Under the pieces are notes generated by a model. The model did no database searches. It was given only the letters and a program-made list of their open reading frames with translations, and was not told the origin of the DNA. A stretch of 8,640 bases of DNA, from the NCBI GenBank assembly GCA_005881995.1, contig VBHV01000645.1, positions 1-8,640 of the forward strand. Reading direction: 5' to 3'. Shown piece by piece: positions 5,332 through 8,640 of the stretch (positions are counted from its first letter, which is position 1; each line of letters opens with the position of its first letter). The stretch is from Chloroflexota bacterium (lineage in GTDB: Bacteria; Chloroflexota; Ktedonobacteria; Ktedonobacterales; Ktedonobacteraceae). The translations under genes were made by a program, and so were the position numbers.

Positions 5332-6067
5332 ATGTTGCCACAAAAGATGTGATGGTCGCTACAGCCCCATTTTGAGCCAGGATGCGTAAGCCGCAGTAGC
5401 CAGATGAGAAGCTGCTATCTGTAGCAGTCGCCATCCAACTGGCAGGCTCGTTAGCACCGGTTTTCCATACCTTCGTCGAAAGTGTCGAACCCACAATGCT
5501 GAAGCGCAGGGTGTACGAGGTTCCCGCGGTCGCAGCAAACGAGGCTGTTTTCAAGATGGTCGTTGAACCGATGACCTTTTTCTGTAAGACAAGACTGCTT
5601 CCGTCGATATAGGCTTTATACCAGTTGTTTCCGTCGGTCCAGCGTAACACAGCCCCAAGGTTGGTATTGTTTAAGGTGCTTATTGAGCCGCTGAAGAGGA
5701 CCTGCGCGTTTGTCGCTGCCGGCCCAAGCACTGCGCTATAACTCGTACTGCCATTGGACAACTTCCCGGCATTGTTCTGAATAGAGAAGACGCTTGAAGT
5801 GTTGGCGTCACCGCCCCAGGTCTGGCCATCGGAGGCCTTCCCCCAGAAGCTCTGGTTGCCTCGTTGAAAGGTATCCTGACCCAGGGCAGCTCCCGGCGAC
5901 CCCGTTGGCGATGGTGTTACGGTGGGCGACGGCGTATTCGTTGGGGTAGGCGTGGGCGAACTTCCAACCGATGGGGTAGGCGTGGGTACGTTATTCTGCA
6001 CAGCCTCTGCCAGCTTATTGGCAAACTCCTCGCTGAACCAGACACGATTGCGCGCATCGGCATTCAA
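5324..6067 (-). CDS. C-terminal part of a broken Vgb-like secreted protein: last blade, TP linker, beta-sandwich domain
   Basis: A 247-codon frame; its only plausible start is a TTG at 6067, and the frame is open further back to 6115. It reads IYQIPTNNGHAHDGLNADA before and across the TTG and then RNRVWFSEEFANKLAEAV, the typical last blade of a streptogramin-lyase-like propeller. A Thr/Pro/Ser linker (about residues 28-58) follows, then a beta-sandwich domain (about 63-247; DTFQRGNQSFWGKASDG...LGAVLRWTDGNNWYKAYI...LRFSIVGSTL) that looks like a concanavalin/LamG-type carbohydrate- or surface-binding fold. It has no signal peptide. Almost certainly it was one gene with the preceding frame, and the TTG overlapping the upstream TGA is not good evidence for a separate gene. 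If expressed by reinitiation the product could not be exported. Its stop codon lies inside an arm of the palindromic element. Confidence 0.6.
   Translation of the reverse strand: MNADARNRVWFSEEFANKLAEAVQNNVPTPTPSVGSSPTPTPTNTPSPTVTPSPTGSPGAALGQDTFQRGNQSFWGKASDGQTWGGDANTSSVFSIQNNAGKLSNGSTSYSAVLGPAATNAQVLFSGSISTLNNTNLGAVLRWTDGNNWYKAYIDGSSLVLQKKVIGSTTILKTASFAATAGTSYTLRFSIVGSTLSTKVWKTGANEPASWMATATDSSFSSGYCGLRILAQNGAVATITSFVATSQ
5942..5986. repeat. Short direct repeat in the linker-coding DNA
   Basis: TGGGGTAGGCGTGGG occurs at 5942-5956 and again at 5972-5986, a 30-base period. It encodes part of the PTPTP linker on the minus strand. Such linkers expand and contract by slippage, so this is expected for this kind of gene. 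Confidence 0.6.
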
Positions 6068-6118
6068 ACCATCATGCGCGTGACCGTTGTTCGTAGGTAT
6101 CTGGTAGATCCGTTGCTA
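6061..6118 (-). other. Reading-frame break in the propeller gene
   Basis: On the minus strand the propeller frame reads GISVDSNGS and then becomes the non-homologous tail TRYLRTTVTRMMV before TGA (6066-6064). A second frame, open from just after a TAG at 6118-6116, carries the family-like IYQIPTNNGHAHDG. The two frames overlap over about 50 bases. The spacing between the sixth and seventh blade motifs is about 22 residues, against 43 to 53 for the preceding blades. A simple one-base indel is therefore not enough; a deletion of roughly 60 to 90 bases, not divisible by three, fits better. Confidence 0.65.
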
Positions 6119-7029
6119 TCTACGCTGATGCCGGAGTTATGCGACCCGCAGGTATTACACGAAGTGGGATAGGCGTACTCTGTCACACCCTGATTTGTAC
6201 CCGGTACCGCCTGGGAAATCTTTAACCTGCCTAGCATCGACACAAAACCCTCCGTCCACCAGATATACCCGCCTGGGTCTACGGTTATCAGGTGAGGGGT
6301 AAGTCCTCCGGGTGGATTGGTACGAATTTTATATTCATTCAATACGCCGCCCGCGGTATATTCGCCAATCAGTGCCACCGACGAGTTGTTTTCGGTGAAC
6401 CAGATATTGTTGGAGGAATCTACAACAATGCCATATGGCTGGCTGTTCGAGGCCGGTGTAGCAACTTCCTTAAAGTTTTGTGTGGCAGGATCAAATTCCC
6501 CAATTTTGTTCGTATAATGTTCTGTGAACCACACCTTACCATTGTGGTCAATGGCGATGTCCCAGGGACCTGAACTGGCAGTTGGCACTGGCCACTGCTG
6601 GAACGTCGATGTGTGCAAGTTCAACATGCCGATAGAGTTCGCCATCGGCATGGGAAACCAGAGGTTGCCTTGAGCATCGAACGCCAGGAAAAGCGGCTGC
6701 GCGAAACCAGGCGGAAGCTGGTAGGTCGTGATCCAGTTTGAATTAGCAGGGTTATATTCAGCGATCTTGCCGGGAGGGGTACTGCTGTTACACGTCGGCG
6801 CGGGGTCACAACCGGGAATCGCTACCCATACATTCCCACTGCCATCAATGGCCGTACCCCAGGGTTCCTGACCGCTAGGAATATAAAAGTCGGTTACAGT
6901 AACTCCATTTGACTGTGCAAAGATAGAATGAACGCCTTTACCCAGCAGGCCCGATGTCAGCGCCAAACTGGCTAACATCACGCCCAAAGAAACAAGACTG
7001 AGCACAACTTTTTTCTTATAGATGTACAT
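6064..7029 (-). CDS. Secreted Vgb-like (streptogramin lyase family) beta-propeller, N-terminal part of a broken gene
   Basis: A 321-residue product. Residues 1-38 form a signal peptide: basic MYIYKKK, a long hydrophobic stretch, probable cleavage near SIFAQ-S. Propeller motifs of the G.A.D..GN.WF.E..... IGE..P type follow at about residues 58, 114, 157, 200 and 247, with a sixth (GISVDSNGS) at 300 that is cut short. This pattern belongs to the virginiamycin B lyase-like family, whose propeller has seven blades. Most such proteins in environmental bacteria have no proven antibiotic-lyase activity, and I could not confirm catalytic residues. The frame could extend to 7143, but the ATG at 7029 begins a clear signal peptide, has AGGG about 10 bases upstream, and avoids overlap with the gene before it. 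It lies 25 bases after that gene, suggesting co-transcription. The last 13 residues are out of frame relative to the family. Confidence 0.75.
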   Translation of the reverse strand: MYIYKKKVVLSLVSLGVMLASLALTSGLLGKGVHSIFAQSNGVTVTDFYIPSGQEPWGTAIDGSGNVWVAIPGCDPAPTCNSSTPPGKIAEYNPANSNWITTYQLPPGFAQPLFLAFDAQGNLWFPMPMANSIGMLNLHTSTFQQWPVPTASSGPWDIAIDHNGKVWFTEHYTNKIGEFDPATQNFKEVATPASNSQPYGIVVDSSNNIWFTENNSSVALIGEYTAGGVLNEYKIRTNPPGGLTPHLITVDPGGYIWWTEGFVSMLGRLKISQAVPGTNQGVTEYAYPTSCNTCGSHNSGISVDSNGSTRYLRTTVTRMMV

Positions 7030-7054
7030 GTATTTTTGTCCCTGCTTTACTTTA

Positions 7055-8640
7055 TCAGCTGCCCTTATAGCCAATAATATCCGAGCCACCCTGGGTATTG
7101 GAGGCGTTCCAGTACATCGGACGCTCAGCGACGAAGGGTCCATTGGCGGTCTGCACCGTCATGGAGACCTCGAAGCCCTTAAAACCATCCCCATTGCGGT
7201 AGAGATTGTGCAACACGACGTTGACTATATCCACCGTGCCACGCGAATGCCCCTTGACCGTCACTGAGAAGGCGTAGCTGTTGCCGACCGCATTGAAGAG
7301 CGTCACATTGATCGTCTCCGAGGTGCCGGTCGGATTCTGCAGCGTCAACCACTCATCGTAGCCCACGTTGGTGTAGCCCTCCGCGAAGGTATAGGTGGTA
7401 AACGCGGCCGGTCCAACCTGGCCAAGCACATCCGTACCTCCCACCGCAGCGAGACTGCGCCCATTGGCATTGTGGTTGTAATAGAAGAACATCTCGCGCT
7501 CAGCTACAATCTTGGCCCCCGATGAGGTGATCTCCGCCGAGACACTCTGGCCCCGCTCGCCGGGGTTGACGTTGGCGTTGACATTCCAGTTGACCTGGCT
7601 CAGGGTGGGCACCGAGACGTTGGTCTGCTGGGTGGTGCCATCGGGATACTCCAGCGTGATGGTCACGCTAGCCGTCGTGTTGGCGGTCTTGTCCAGGTTG
7701 GCGAGGACGAAGTTCTCCTGGAACCTGCCGCCGGTATAGCCCTCGGCAAACAACCAGTCACTGGAAAGCGTCTGCACCCCGATCACATCCGCTCCGCCAG
7801 AAACGGTTCCAGCGTTGCCCCCATTGATGTTGCTGAAGTAGGTGGGTCGCTCCACATCGACCGGCTGGGTCGAGGTTACCACCACCGAGACATGCGCCGG
7901 CAAAGCGGGTGAGTAGTTGTCAGGAAAAATCGTGCCGCGTGTCCCGGCAGGGACAGTGGTGGTTTGCGTGCCAACCTGCACGCCGTTGGCGTAATAGGTG
8001 GCGGTGACGGTCGCGCTCTGCCCGCCCGGTGGGTTCAAGATGGGCAGGAACGAGGCGTAGCTGCCGCCGCCCGGCTGGCTTCCTACTGCCACATCAGCAA
8101 TATAGAAACTTGTGCCCAGTTTGCTTACGCCCAGCACATCGCTGCCACTGTTTACACCAAGAGCATTACCAAAAGCATTAAAGTACATGGGACGCTCGGC
8201 GACGATGCCAGTGCAATTGGGTGTAACTCCGTTATTCACGGTGACAATCGCCGAATCGGAGATACCGATGCCTCTAGGGTTAGTACCCAGATCACCATCG
8301 ACGCCCTCGGTGTAGCGTGAGTTTGCGCCTACACTGACCTGAATGATCTTTGTCTGCGAGCTGCCTCTATCAGGTGTGTAGAGATATTCGATGTTCACCT
8401 GGCAGGTGGTGCTGGTCGGGTTCTCCAACGAGAGAAACTCGTTGAAGCCTCCTCCGACGCGCCCTTCCGCAAAGTACCATTGCTTGTTCACCGGTCCTGG
8501 TGGCGGCGGAGTGCCTGTAGGTGTCGGAGTGAGTGTTGGACTGGGCGACGGTGTCGGGCTGGAAACAGGCGTTGTTGGCGATGAACAAGGTGCCGGATTC
8601 GTAGCCATCCCTGGAAGCGCCTCGTCGAGATTATCGCCGA
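7055..8640 (-). CDS. Large exported protein with four WYFAEG/AERPMYFN repeats (5'-truncated at window edge)
   Basis: The frame stays open to the right edge (GDNLDEALPGMATNPAPC...), so the Met at 8608 is probably internal and the N-terminus lies outside; 527 residues and a TGA stop are visible. After a Pro/Thr/Ser linker (about residues 19-50 of the visible part) come four tandem units of about 120 residues. Each opens like WYFAEGYTGGGF.E.L.L.NP, continues with beta-rich sequence, and closes like IVAERPMYFN...GGSDVLG. This repeat type is common in extracellular proteins of Ktedonobacteria and some other soil bacteria, usually as a C-terminal appendage to varied N-terminal domains, so the activity of this protein cannot be told from what is visible. 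No sortase motif or C-terminal membrane anchor is seen. The gene leads a tight minus-strand pair with the propeller gene. The second unit departs most from the consensus (FYIADVAVG, VDVERPTYF). Confidence 0.8.
   Translation of the reverse strand, partial: GDNLDEALPGMATNPAPCSSPTTPVSSPTPSPSPTLTPTPTGTPPPPGPVNKQWYFAEGRVGGGFNEFLSLENPTSTTCQVNIEYLYTPDRGSSQTKIIQVSVGANSRYTEGVDGDLGTNPRGIGISDSAIVTVNNGVTPNCTGIVAERPMYFNAFGNALGVNSGSDVLGVSKLGTSFYIADVAVGSQPGGGSYASFLPILNPPGGQSATVTATYYANGVQVGTQTTTVPAGTRGTIFPDNYSPALPAHVSVVVTSTQPVDVERPTYFSNINGGNAGTVSGGADVIGVQTLSSDWLFAEGYTGGRFQENFVLANLDKTANTTASVTITLEYPDGTTQQTNVSVPTLSQVNWNVNANVNPGERGQSVSAEITSSGAKIVAEREMFFYYNHNANGRSLAAVGGTDVLGQVGPAAFTTYTFAEGYTNVGYDEWLTLQNPTGTSETINVTLFNAVGNSYAFSVTVKGHSRGTVDIVNVVLHNLYRNGDGFKGFEVSMTVQTANGPFVAERPMYWNASNTQGGSDIIGYKGS
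7070..8479 (-). repeat. Four tandem ~120-residue protein repeats
   Basis: Approximate unit limits on the minus strand are 8479-8129, 8110-7778, 7756-7421 and 7393-7070. The opening motifs are WYFAEGRVGGGF, FYIADVAVGSQPGGGS, WLFAEGYTGGRF and YTFAEGYTNVGY; the closing motifs are VAERPMYFN, DVERPTYFS, VAEREMFFY and VAERPMYWN. Start-to-start distances are about 118 to 123 codons. The repeats have diverged strongly, which points to old duplication and not to recent expansion. Confidence 0.75.

Noticed and set aside
6064..7029. Virginiamycin B lyase resistance gene (vgb)
   Set aside because: Only the propeller family pattern is shown; catalytic residues could not be confirmed, the frame is broken, and relatives with a signal peptide, linker and beta-sandwich are not known resistance enzymes.
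7964..8320. 118-codon plus-strand frame opposite the repeat protein
   Set aside because: It is antisense to two well-preserved WYFAEG-type repeats and is explained as a shadow frame.
1..8640. CRISPR array, tRNA/rRNA genes, transposase, prophage or defence cluster
   Set aside because: I found no regularly spaced repeats, tRNA-like cloverleaf, rRNA motif or matching protein family in any frame.

Overview
The window most likely comes from a Ktedonobacteria-like member of the Chloroflexota. That is inference from protein architecture: secreted proteins with threonine/proline-rich linkers, a streptogramin-lyase-type propeller joined to a beta-sandwich domain, tandem WYFAEG...AERPMYFN repeats, and long GTAGGG...CCCTAC palindromes between genes. 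No rRNA, tRNA, CRISPR array, transposase or phage gene was seen, and the taxonomy has not been checked by any search.

Left part (1-3100). A 5'-truncated gene for a two-domain SIS sugar-phosphate isomerase/aminotransferase-like protein ends at 1080. It faces a small minus-strand gene (1106-1390) for a single-pass membrane protein with a very acidic tail. A 360-base divergent intergenic region follows. It holds a good sigma-70-type minus-strand promoter, two tandem perfect hairpins, four copies of the heptamer TAGAACA, and an extended -10 promoter that should drive a DUF1015 family gene (1751-3100).

Middle (3100-5331). A 127-base palindromic element sits exactly between the convergent ends of the DUF1015 gene and a large minus-strand HEAT-repeat protein gene (3242-4918). 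A second, larger nested palindrome (5083-5331) lies upstream of the HEAT gene and overlaps the stop codon of the next minus-strand gene. The two palindromes share their terminal sequences, so they look like members of one mobile or repetitive family.

Right part (5324-8640, all minus strand). This is a block of exported-protein genes. The upstream gene, cut by the right edge, carries four repeats of about 120 residues after a Pro/Thr/Ser linker. After 25 bases it is followed by a signal-peptide protein with a Vgb-like beta-propeller. The propeller frame is broken near 6064-6118: its last blade, the TP linker and the C-terminal beta-sandwich continue in another frame (5324-6067), and about half of one blade appears to be missing. 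This is probably one ancestral gene damaged by a deletion.

No defence, biosynthetic or other multi-gene system is visible. The points most worth following are the TAGAACA operator-like cluster, the two related palindromic elements, and the broken propeller gene.
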